Assembly (NCBI GenBank): GCA_002690705.1
Contig: NZFO01000009.1
Coordinates: 1 to 44,027, forward strand
Length of the DNA stretch: 44,027 nt
Direction: 5' to 3'
DNA from: Magnetovibrio sp.
Lineage (GTDB): Bacteria > Pseudomonadota > Alphaproteobacteria > Rhodospirillales > Casp-alpha2
Of the stretch, positions 37,381-44,027 are shown piece after piece (the first letter of the stretch is position 1; every line of letters begins with the position of its first letter). The notes beneath the pieces are model-generated. The model searched no databases, was not told where the DNA came from, and saw nothing but the letters and a program-made list of their open reading frames with translations. The translations under genes and the position numbers were made by a program.

Positions 37381-38478
37381 ATGAAACTTTTAAAAACAAA
37401 CAAATTTGCTATAGCCAGCGCACTGGCCGCGGTTGCATTTGGAGTATCCAGCGCTTCGGGGGCTGACCAATTGACGGTGGTGTCATGGGGTGGCGCATAT
37501 ACAAAAAGCCAAGTTGAAGCTTATCATAAGCCATATACCAAGCAATTTGGCACGAAGATCCTCTCCGAAAATTACTCGGGTGGATTGGCTGAAATTAAAG
37601 CTCAGGTGGAAGCAAAAAGTGTCAAATGGGACTTGGTTGACCTAGAAATGTCTGATGCGATCCGTGGATGTGATGAGGGCTTACTGGAAACTGTTGATAT
37701 TTCCATTCTCCCAAAGGGCGACAATGGTGTGGCAGCCAAAGATGACTTTATTGATGGGGCCATTACTGATTGCGCGATCGCTAACATTGTTTGGTCGACA
37801 ATTTATGCATACGACAAATCTAAATTTTCAGGCAAGAAGCCACAAACGATGGCAGATTTCTTTGATACAAAGAAATTTCCGGGTAAGCGTGGAATGCGTA
37901 AAACACCAAAGGCGAACCTTGAGTTTGCGTTGACGGCTGACGGTGTTCCGGCGAGGGACGTGTATAAGCTCCTTGCCACTAAAGAAGGCGTAAACCGCGC
38001 GTTCAAGAAACTCGATACGATTAAAAGCTCGGTTATTTGGTGGGAGGCTGGCGCACAGCCGCCTCAACTATTGGCCGATGGCGAAGTTGCGATGACGACT
38101 GCCTATAATGGCCGCATTTTCAATGCAATTGCTGTTGAAAAAAAGCCATTTGAAATTGTGTGGGATGGGCAAGTTTTTGATATGGACCTATGGGCTATTC
38201 CAAAAGGAGCTAAAAACAAGGCTGAAGCGATGAAGTTTCTTGCATTCTCAACTGATACGAAGAGATTGGCTGGACAGGCTGCTTGGATATCTTATGGTCC
38301 TGCGCGCAAGTCATCGATCCCCTTAATTGGTAAACATGCCGAAGCTGGTATTGAAATGGGTCCCCATATGCCGACGGCGGCAAACAACTTTAAAAATGTT
38401 GTACAGAATGATTTTGAATTCTGGGCGGATCGTCAAGACGAATTAAATGAACGCTTTAATGCGTGGTTGGCGAAGTAG
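37381..38478 (+). CDS. Extracellular solute-binding protein, PotD-like
   Basis: A 365-aa periplasmic binding protein of the PotD/PotF type. A Sec signal peptide (Lys-rich start MKLLKTNKFAIA, hydrophobic core, cleavage near VSSASGA-DQ) precedes LTVVSWGGAYTKSQVEAYHKPYTKQFG. The ATG at 37381 has AAGGAGT 11 bases upstream and gives this proper signal; an ATG 12 codons earlier does not. It captures the substrate for the permeases that follow; polyamine or another small cation is likely. A stem-loop lies just after the stop codon. Confidence 0.92.
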   Translation: MKLLKTNKFAIASALAAVAFGVSSASGADQLTVVSWGGAYTKSQVEAYHKPYTKQFGTKILSENYSGGLAEIKAQVEAKSVKWDLVDLEMSDAIRGCDEGLLETVDISILPKGDNGVAAKDDFIDGAITDCAIANIVWSTIYAYDKSKFSGKKPQTMADFFDTKKFPGKRGMRKTPKANLEFALTADGVPARDVYKLLATKEGVNRAFKKLDTIKSSVIWWEAGAQPPQLLADGEVAMTTAYNGRIFNAIAVEKKPFEIVWDGQVFDMDLWAIPKGAKNKAEAMKFLAFSTDTKRLAGQAAWISYGPARKSSIPLIGKHAEAGIEMGPHMPTAANNFKNVVQNDFEFWADRQDELNERFNAWLAK

Positions 38479-38488
38479 AAAAAGCGCA

Positions 38489-38524
38489 CTGGGGCAGGGC
38501 GGTCTGGGCCGTCCTGCGGTCCAG
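38489..38524 (+). promoter_or_regulatory. Stem-loop between binding protein and permease genes
   Basis: The arms GCAGGGCGG (38494-38502) and CCGTCCTGC (38509-38517) pair with one G-U wobble around a 6-base loop; outer CTGG/CCAG (38489-38492, 38521-38524) may extend it. There is no T-run. Such hairpins often protect the upstream mRNA or attenuate read-through, so binding protein is made in excess of permease. Confidence 0.6.
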
Positions 38525-38564
38525 ATTTTGGTGGATTGATTAATTTAAAGTTTTTTAAAGACGT

Positions 38565-39839
38565 ATGGATATGGCTCCGAAAACGCTGGAAACATCGAGG
38601 AGCGAGATTCTCTCAACGGTTGATGGGCAGCCGTTAAAAAAAGCGCTTGCGCGGACTGAGCGAACAAAGCGCTTCAAAGCTATTCTTTTGGTTGCACCGC
38701 TTCTTACCTTCATCACTGTCACGTTTCTCTACCCAATTTGTCTCATGCTTTTTCGATCTGTAGAAAATCCATTGGTTGCGGAAAATATGCCCCAGACTTT
38801 GGAGGTTTTACAGAAATGGGATGGTAAAAGTCTACCGTCAGAATTAGCTTTTGCAGCTGCTGCAAAAGATCTTGCGGCGGCTCGAAAAAGCAAGATGATT
38901 GGTAGGTTGGCGACACGTTTAAATTTTGAGACGTCGGGGTTAAGGAGCGTAATCACAGGAACAGCCCGAAAAGTTAAAAAAATGGAGGCGCCTTTTAAAG
39001 AAGCCATGATCCAAGCACGCTCGCAGTGGGGTGATGTTGCGACTTGGTCGACAATTAAACGTTTAGGTCCAACCATTATTGACGTCAATTATTTGGCAGC
39101 TGTTGATCGGGGCTATAACGTCAAAGGAGAGATAGAGCTGCGCGACGAGGATCGGCGAATTTATGTGAGTTTATTTGGGCGAACCTTATTAATGAGCCTG
39201 ATTGTGACAGTTGCGAGCCTTTTCCTCGGCTTTCCCATAGCCTACTTGTTAGCAAGTTTACCGCTAAAATATTCTAATCTACTAATGATCTTGGTGTTGT
39301 TACCTTTCTGGACATCGCTTTTGGTTCGAACGACATCGTGGATAGTGTTATTGCAAACTCAAGGTGTGCTCAATGATGTTATGGTATGGCTAGGCTTGTT
39401 TGAGGATGAGCAGCGAGTGCAGTTGATATTCAATGCACAAGGCACCGTAATCGCTATGACTCAAATTTTATTACCTTTTATGGTCCTTCCGCTTTATAGC
39501 GTTATGAAAACAATACATCCGAGTTATATGCGTGCTGCGGAATCCCTTGGGGCGCACCGTTATACAGCTTATTGGCGGATATATGTGCCTAACACACTAC
39601 CCGGAATTGGTGCAGGGAGTTTGCTGGTGTTTATTTTGGCTATTGGGTATTACATCACACCTGCACTAGTCGGCGGCCAGGATGGCCAGATGATTTCAAA
39701 CTTAATTGCATTTCATATGCAAAAATCCTTGAATTGGGGATTAGCAGCGGCTTTGGGGGGAATATTGCTTGGGGGCGTCGTTATTTTATATTGGTTATAT
39801 AATTCGCTTGTGGGTGTTGAACGATTAAAATTAGGATAA
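38565..39839 (+). CDS. ABC transporter permease, PotB-like, with long periplasmic insert
   Basis: A 424-aa inner-membrane permease. Membrane segment 1 (ILLVAPLLTFITVTFLYPI) is followed by an insert of roughly 130 residues (NPLVAENMPQ... to RIYVSLFGRT) before the remaining five segments; typical PotB is ~285-300 aa without this region. The cytoplasmic coupling loop has the EAA-type motif YMRAAESLGAHRYTAYWRIYVPNTLPG. It pairs with the downstream PotC-like protein and the PotA ATPase. The extended form is known in some alphaproteobacterial importers of this family; its role is unknown. Confidence 0.92.
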   Translation: MDMAPKTLETSRSEILSTVDGQPLKKALARTERTKRFKAILLVAPLLTFITVTFLYPICLMLFRSVENPLVAENMPQTLEVLQKWDGKSLPSELAFAAAAKDLAAARKSKMIGRLATRLNFETSGLRSVITGTARKVKKMEAPFKEAMIQARSQWGDVATWSTIKRLGPTIIDVNYLAAVDRGYNVKGEIELRDEDRRIYVSLFGRTLLMSLIVTVASLFLGFPIAYLLASLPLKYSNLLMILVLLPFWTSLLVRTTSWIVLLQTQGVLNDVMVWLGLFEDEQRVQLIFNAQGTVIAMTQILLPFMVLPLYSVMKTIHPSYMRAAESLGAHRYTAYWRIYVPNTLPGIGAGSLLVFILAIGYYITPALVGGQDGQMISNLIAFHMQKSLNWGLAAALGGILLGGVVILYWLYNSLVGVERLKLG

Positions 39840-39846
39840 ACAGGGT

Positions 39847-40719
39847 ATGAGTAACATTTCGTTACCAAAGCATGCAGGTCTTGTTGAAAAATGCTGGCAT
39901 TATGCTTTCGTTCTCATTTGCAGCGTAGTATTCTTATTTCTTATTGCTCCGATCTTGGTAATTATTCCTTTAAGCTTCAATGCAGAGCCTTATTTTACTT
40001 TCAATGAGAGTATGTTGGCATTTGATAGTAATGCTTATTCGACTAGGTGGTATGAGGATTTCTGGTCTACTGAAATTTGGCGCCAGTCTATTGTTAACTC
40101 GTTCATAATTGCTTTTTGGTCAACCCTTATGGCGGTTACTCTGGGAACGTTGGCAGCACTGGGACTTTCACGCTCGGAAATGCCATGCAAAGGACTCGTT
40201 ATGGGCCTTTTAATTTCTCCCATGATCGTACCGTTAGTAATTACGGCGGCGGGGATCTTCTTTTTCTATGCCTCTGTTGGCGACTTTATACCGCTTACAG
40301 GAACATATCTTGGGGTAATTATAGCGCATACTGTCTTAGGCACTCCTTTTGTGGTTATTACTGTGACAGCTACCTTAAGTGGCTTCGATAACTCGTTAAC
40401 TCGCGCTGGCGCAATGTGCGGTGCGGATCCAACAAGGGTATTTTTTAAGGTAGTTCTGCCCCTAATCCTACCCGGTGTTATCTCGGGGGCGTTGTTCGCA
40501 TTCGTCACTTCATTTGACGAGGTTGTCGTTGTTCTTTTTATTGCAAGTGTGGAGCAGCAAACTATTCCACGCCAAATGTGGGCTGGTATTAGAGAGCAGA
40601 TCAGCCCAACAATTTTAGCCGTTGCTACAATCTTGGTATGTATTTCTATACTCTTGTTAACCACGGTCGAGTTATTACGACGGCGTGCTGAACGCCTTCG
40701 TGGGATGTTACCCGGATAG
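39847..40719 (+). CDS. ABC transporter permease, PotC-like
   Basis: A 290-aa inner-membrane permease with about six transmembrane segments; the EAA-type loop is SLTRAGAMCGADPTRVFFKVVLPLILPG. It starts seven bases after the PotB-like gene and completes the importer (ATPase, binding protein, two permeases). It is the last gene of the operon; no clear terminator follows before the regulator at 40803. Confidence 0.93.
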   Translation: MSNISLPKHAGLVEKCWHYAFVLICSVVFLFLIAPILVIIPLSFNAEPYFTFNESMLAFDSNAYSTRWYEDFWSTEIWRQSIVNSFIIAFWSTLMAVTLGTLAALGLSRSEMPCKGLVMGLLISPMIVPLVITAAGIFFFYASVGDFIPLTGTYLGVIIAHTVLGTPFVVITVTATLSGFDNSLTRAGAMCGADPTRVFFKVVLPLILPGVISGALFAFVTSFDEVVVVLFIASVEQQTIPRQMWAGIREQISPTILAVATILVCISILLLTTVELLRRRAERLRGMLPG

Positions 40720-40740
40720 TTTTTTGAATTTTATTCGCGG

Positions 40741-40768
40741 TTGATACAGTTTAAAGAGATAGTATATA
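40741..40768 (+). promoter_or_regulatory. Possible sigma-70 promoter of the glxA-like regulator
   Basis: TTGATA (40741-40746) and TATATA (40763-40768) with a 16-base spacer, about 35 bases before the ATG at 40803. It shares TTGATA-N12-ATAGTAT with the region before potA. Confidence 0.4.
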
Positions 40769-40802
40769 GAATAAGCATGTCTTAATATACGGGTAGTCGA
40801 AC

Positions 40803-41795
40803 ATGCGTGGTCCAGAATTTATATACAGGGTCGGCTTTTTATTGATGCCCGAGTTTTCAATGTCTGCCGTCATGTTAGCTATTGATACTCTGCGACTTGC
40901 CAATAAGGCGCTTAGTAAGAATGTTTACAGCTGGACGACTTTAGCGAGTAAACCTGGCGAAGTTACTGGCTCTAATGGCCTGGATTTAAATGCTCAACGA
41001 GCATTTACTGACGCAGATGAATTTGACGCAATTCTGGTCTGTGGCGGAGTAAATATCCAAAAATATGATGATCCAGCTGTGACCGCTTACATTCGCCGCA
41101 AGGTTGCACATGGTGCAGACATTGGCGCATTTTGCACGGGGTCATTTGTTTTGGCTAAAGCTGGATTGATGAATGGTTATCGTTGCACTATCCATTGGGA
41201 GAGCATTCCTGCATTAATTGAGCAGTTTCCAGATGTTGAGGTGGTATCTGAATTATTTGTTGCAGATCGAAACCGTCTTACCTGTGCTGGTGGCGTATCG
41301 GTAATAGACCTGATGTTAAATATTATTTCGCAACAAAAGGGCTGGGACGTTGCGACCACTGTCGCAGACGACATGTTGCACCATCGGATTAGGACAGAAA
41401 ATGAGGGTCAACGTATGGACCTTCGCTCACGCTCTGGTATTGCGCATCCTAAGCTCTTGAGGGTAATTGCAGATATGGAGAATAATATTGAGACACCATT
41501 GAGTTGTTCAAAGTTAGCAAATAACGTATGTTTATCAACACGCCAATTAGAACGCTTATTTCGTACATATTTGGCAGTGCCACCCACAAAATACTATTTA
41601 CGTATGCGATTGGGGAGAGCCCGTTTCTTGCTTCAACAGACATCTTTGTCAATTTTTGATGTAGCGTTAGCTTCAGGATTTATCTCAGCATCCCATTTCT
41701 CTAAGTGTTTCCGAGAGTATTTTGGCGAGCCACCAAGTGGCGAGAGACGGAGAAATCAATCGATATCTCCCTCGACCCTTGAATTAGTTGGGTAA
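40803..41795 (+). CDS. GlxA-family transcriptional regulator (DJ-1/PfpI + AraC)
   Basis: A 330-aa regulator. The N-terminal DJ-1/PfpI-like domain (~8-190) has the elbow IGAFCTGSFVLAKAGLMNG with Cys111 and GGVNIQKYDD; the C-terminal AraC/XylS double helix-turn-helix (~225-315) reads LANNVCLSTRQLERLFRTY and FDVALASGFISASHFSKCFRE. Relatives (GbdR, CdhR, ArgR of Pseudomonas) activate catabolism of glycine betaine, carnitine or amino acids. Beside a PotABCD importer and an MttB relic it probably controls uptake and breakdown of an amine or betaine; the ligand is inference. Confidence 0.91.
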   Translation: MRGPEFIYRVGFLLMPEFSMSAVMLAIDTLRLANKALSKNVYSWTTLASKPGEVTGSNGLDLNAQRAFTDADEFDAILVCGGVNIQKYDDPAVTAYIRRKVAHGADIGAFCTGSFVLAKAGLMNGYRCTIHWESIPALIEQFPDVEVVSELFVADRNRLTCAGGVSVIDLMLNIISQQKGWDVATTVADDMLHHRIRTENEGQRMDLRSRSGIAHPKLLRVIADMENNIETPLSCSKLANNVCLSTRQLERLFRTYLAVPPTKYYLRMRLGRARFLLQQTSLSIFDVALASGFISASHFSKCFREYFGEPPSGERRRNQSISPSTLELVG

Positions 41796-42101
41796 CATTG
41801 AATTTTGCGGTTGCGAGGTCGAAATAAAAGATTAAGTGGCATTATTAATAAGCGATGTGTTTGAGGGAGTTATAGAAACACTTGACGTCAAATGTTTCGT
41901 TGAGGACTGGAGAAGAAGAGGGTAGCATTGTTGTAGACGCTCTTTTAGCTACGGAGACTGTCTACATTTTTGTTTTTTAGTGTCTGTGTTAACCGCCCGT
42001 CAATTAGAGTATTTTTGGCACCTTTAACACCATTTTTTGTTAGTTTAAGAGAAAAGAATAAGCTTATTTTTATTGATTGGGGTTTAGGTTCGGGGAGCAT
42101 A
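41796..42101. other. Intergenic region before the DJ-1/PfpI gene
   Basis: About 306 bases. The frame of the next gene continues upstream to 41970 but without family similarity before the ATG at 42102. A short inverted repeat GTAGAC ... GTCTAC (41933-41964) is the only structure seen. Confidence 0.35.
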
Positions 42102-42800
42102 ATGACTGACAAAAAGTACAAGATTGCAATTCTGATTTTTCCGGGCGTGACACAACTAGATTTCACTGGGCCTGCCGAAGTTTTGGCTAGAATGCCTGAT
42201 GCGGACATTACATTAGTATGGAAAACGCTTGATCCAATATCCAGTCAATTCGGTTTGAAGTATTATCCAGATTCAACAATTTTTGACACGGTGCAGTATG
42301 ATTTAATTCTGGTTCCTGGCGGATTTGATTGCGCACACCTTATGGTTGACTCGAGTATTCTTATTTGGCTGCAAAAGCAGGCAGAAGCCGCGGAGTATCT
42401 GACTAGCGTTTGCACGGGGTCATTGGTTCTCGCGGCCGCAGGCTTGCTTGATGGGTATAAGGCGGGTTGTCACTGGGGCTGGGCTGAGCACCTTAGAAAG
42501 TTCGGCGCAAAGCCTACACGTGAGAGAGTCGTTATAGACCGTAATCGTATTACAGCTGGCGGAGTAACTTCAGGGATTGACTTCGGTTTAGCGATTGTTG
42601 AACGACGATGTGGGCTCGATTTAGCCGAGCAGATCATCTTGAGCATTGAATATGATCCGGCGCCATCCGCAGGTGGTTTGCCTGAAACGGCGCGCACGGA
42701 AATCGTGGATTTGGCGCGCAATAGAATATTTGAGCTCAACATGGCTGGAGGTCATCTTGAGATGATCGATGAGGCAGCCTTAAAATTCTCTGTTGTTTGA
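42102..42800 (+). CDS. DJ-1/PfpI family protein, isonitrile-hydratase-like
   Basis: A 232-aa class I glutamine-amidotransferase-like protein of the DJ-1/PfpI group. Seen: YKIAILIFPGVTQLDFTGPAEVL (Asp20), LILVPGGFD, and the nucleophile elbow TSVCTGSLVLAAAGLLDG (Cys104-Thr105), a pattern like that of isonitrile hydratase, which turns isonitriles into N-formamides. The ATG at 42102 has GGGGAG five bases upstream; upstream extension of the frame lacks similarity. It is next to the GlxA-type regulator, whose N-terminal domain is the same fold. True substrate unknown. Confidence 0.88.
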   Translation: MTDKKYKIAILIFPGVTQLDFTGPAEVLARMPDADITLVWKTLDPISSQFGLKYYPDSTIFDTVQYDLILVPGGFDCAHLMVDSSILIWLQKQAEAAEYLTSVCTGSLVLAAAGLLDGYKAGCHWGWAEHLRKFGAKPTRERVVIDRNRITAGGVTSGIDFGLAIVERRCGLDLAEQIILSIEYDPAPSAGGLPETARTEIVDLARNRIFELNMAGGHLEMIDEAALKFSVV

Positions 42801-42821
42801 AATAAAGCATATCCAGCGTTA

Positions 42822-43242
42822 TTGAATTTTGGCGGTGGAGTTTTATCTGGCTCATTGCAAACGAAACTGTAAATTAATTGCAAATGAGCATTCATGCACC
42901 TTGTTGAGTTTCGAGAGGTCTGTTAGGGACTGCGATCAACTTGGAGTGTTCGCGAAACTATTTTTAGGCTACGGTTTTTCTTAGGGTCGACAGTTTATGG
43001 ACGCTATTCTCGGGGTTGGTTCGGGTGGTCATTATCTCGGTTGTACTAATACTCAGCGAAATTTAGGCATCGTATTTGCCGGTCTTTACTGACAGAGGAC
43101 AACGCGTTCTAACAGTAGGATTGAGGAGGCCGAGGGGATATGGCGGTTAGAGCCCATGAACTTTAGAAAAAAAATCCTGCGCGAGTATGAAGAGCCAGAA
43201 CTTGATCAAAGATTCATAGCGGTTCACTTACGTTCATTGTAA
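42822..43242 (+). pseudogene. Decayed C-terminal part of an MttB-family methyltransferase
   Basis: The gap after the DJ-1 gene is not empty. In one frame 42880-43242 reads LLSFERSVRDCDQLGVFAKL, a TAG, then GRQFMDAILGVGSGGHYLGC, TNTQRN, and after a TGA at 43090 RSNSRIEEAEGIW and REYEEPELD. This follows the C-terminus of trimethylamine/betaine-type methyltransferases (SFEKFV-DADQLGMF, MDAIREVGPGGHYLGCAHTQ-N, EAEG, EYE-PPLD). An upstream piece in another frame (42822-42869, FGGGVLSGSLQTKL) may be its continuation. Two in-frame stops and a frame change make it a pseudogene; the rest of the gene is gone. The family comparison is from memory. Confidence 0.65.
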
Positions 43243-43292
43243 AGTGTAGGAATCGCGTGAAGGACCAGTGGTCAGAATTCAAGTGTAACGTT

Positions 43293-44027
43293 TCAATTAA
43301 AGATCACTTCTACTTCACCTAATTGATCAATTTTAACCGCTACCTTGCACGGGGTCGCGATCCATTGCACGGGAGTAAGGCTACCCGTAAGAATGAATTC
43401 ACCAGCTTTAACGATCTCAGCACGTCTTGCCTTCATGTTTAAAAACCAACTGACAGCTTCCAAAGGATGCCCCATCACTGAGGCGCCGAAACCGCTATGT
43501 TGAAGATCACCGTTTATGAACAAATGGCCCTCTACCTTCGCCAAATCGATTGCGGCCCAGTCGTTCACGAATTCCCCTAAAATTGCGCCCGCACCAAAAA
43601 AATCATCGGAGATGAGTGTCGGCACCCCAATTTTAGTGGCGCCTCGATAACGATTGTCGACCAATTCGATAGCAGCAAATACAGATCCTATCAATTTAGC
43701 AGTTTTTCCGAGGTTGAACGGCCCGTCTTCAGGTCTGAGGTCACTGTCAAGTACCACGCCGATTTCGCACTCTACGCCCGGCATTATGAAATCTTGTATT
43801 GGTAATACTGCAGAGAGGTATTGGACATCCCTTTTTTTTATGCTTCCCGCACAAGGATGAGTAATCCCCAAATTTTTTTGCATAACAGCAGTCGTACATC
43901 CAATCTTATAACCAATACGTTCGCCCATTCGGTCCTCTCCCCAGTCGTTATGAATAATTTCCTGAATGTTATAGGCCTCATTTAGATCTTTTGGGCGACA
44001 CATGGGAGGCAAAGGGTCTAAAGTCGT
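43293..44027 (-). CDS. 2-keto-4-pentenoate hydratase / FAH-superfamily protein, N-terminus off the window
   Basis: The minus-strand frame is open to the right edge (TTLDPLPPM before CRPKDLNEAYNIQ), so the first residues lie outside; 244 aa are visible. The MhpD-type hydratase pattern is clear: EAYNIQEIIHNDWGEDRMGERIGYKIGCTT, PGVECEIGVVLDSDLRPEDGPF with acidic metal ligands, AAIELVDNRY, FFGAGAILG, and HPLEAVSWFLN...KAGEFILTGSLTP. Relatives hydrate 2-oxo-pent-4-enoates and related ring-cleavage products, with Mg or Mn. The last step in degrading an aromatic or a nitrogen-containing compound is plausible. Exact substrate unknown. Confidence 0.9.
   Translation of the reverse strand, partial: TTLDPLPPMCRPKDLNEAYNIQEIIHNDWGEDRMGERIGYKIGCTTAVMQKNLGITHPCAGSIKKRDVQYLSAVLPIQDFIMPGVECEIGVVLDSDLRPEDGPFNLGKTAKLIGSVFAAIELVDNRYRGATKIGVPTLISDDFFGAGAILGEFVNDWAAIDLAKVEGHLFINGDLQHSGFGASVMGHPLEAVSWFLNMKARRAEIVKAGEFILTGSLTPVQWIATPCKVAVKIDQLGEVEVIFN

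Noticed and set aside
43090-43092. In-frame TGA of the MttB-like relic read as selenocysteine
   Set aside because: No SECIS-like structure was sought with confidence, a second in-frame TAG and a frame change are present, so decay explains it better.

Overview
The window reads as marine alphaproteobacterial DNA of moderate GC, probably one metagenomic contig because both ends cut through genes. The alphaproteobacterial reading rests on gene styles (RlmE, RsmB-like methyltransferase beginning MTPGARIQ, HspQ, GlxA/Pot cluster, an MttB-family remnant); the exact lineage cannot be fixed from the sequence alone.

Left part (1-14.8 kb), mostly housekeeping. A truncated thiC sits behind a clear TPP riboswitch; the first ~85 bases are not thiC but a fragment resembling marine phage tail-fibre repeats, so the left end looks chimeric. 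Then come two divergent paralogous zinc alcohol dehydrogenases, a small SAM methyltransferase, an alpha/beta hydrolase, an RsmB-type rRNA methyltransferase, guaB, rlmE, hspQ and an argE-like deacetylase. Two short genes (56 and 57 codons, at 6607 and 12024) encode paralogous C-x2-C-x13-C-x2-C zinc-ribbon proteins. A 3' half of a tRNA-Arg(UCU)-like gene abuts the end of guaB, a possible attachment-site scar.

Middle part (14.8-35.9 kb), a surface-glycan locus: heparinase II/III-like protein, a 744-aa tandem double glycosyltransferase, five more glycosyltransferase-type proteins, a Wzx-like flippase, two AsnB-type amidotransferases, and a tightly coupled modification cassette (radical SAM/B12 protein, Fe/2OG oxygenase-like protein, TylF-like and FkbM methyltransferases). 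No initiating transferase, Wzy polymerase, chain-length regulator or sugar-nucleotide synthesis gene was recognised, so those functions must lie elsewhere if this is a complete pathway.

Right part (36-44 kb), a small-molecule uptake and catabolism locus: a PotABCD-like ABC importer, a GlxA-type AraC regulator, a DJ-1/PfpI isonitrile-hydratase-like enzyme, a decayed C-terminal piece of an MttB-family methyltransferase (42822-43242), and a 2-keto-4-pentenoate hydratase-like gene running off the right edge. Together these suggest import and breakdown of polyamine- or betaine-like nitrogen compounds, which is inference. No CRISPR array, insertion sequence, integrase or complete tRNA/rRNA gene was seen.
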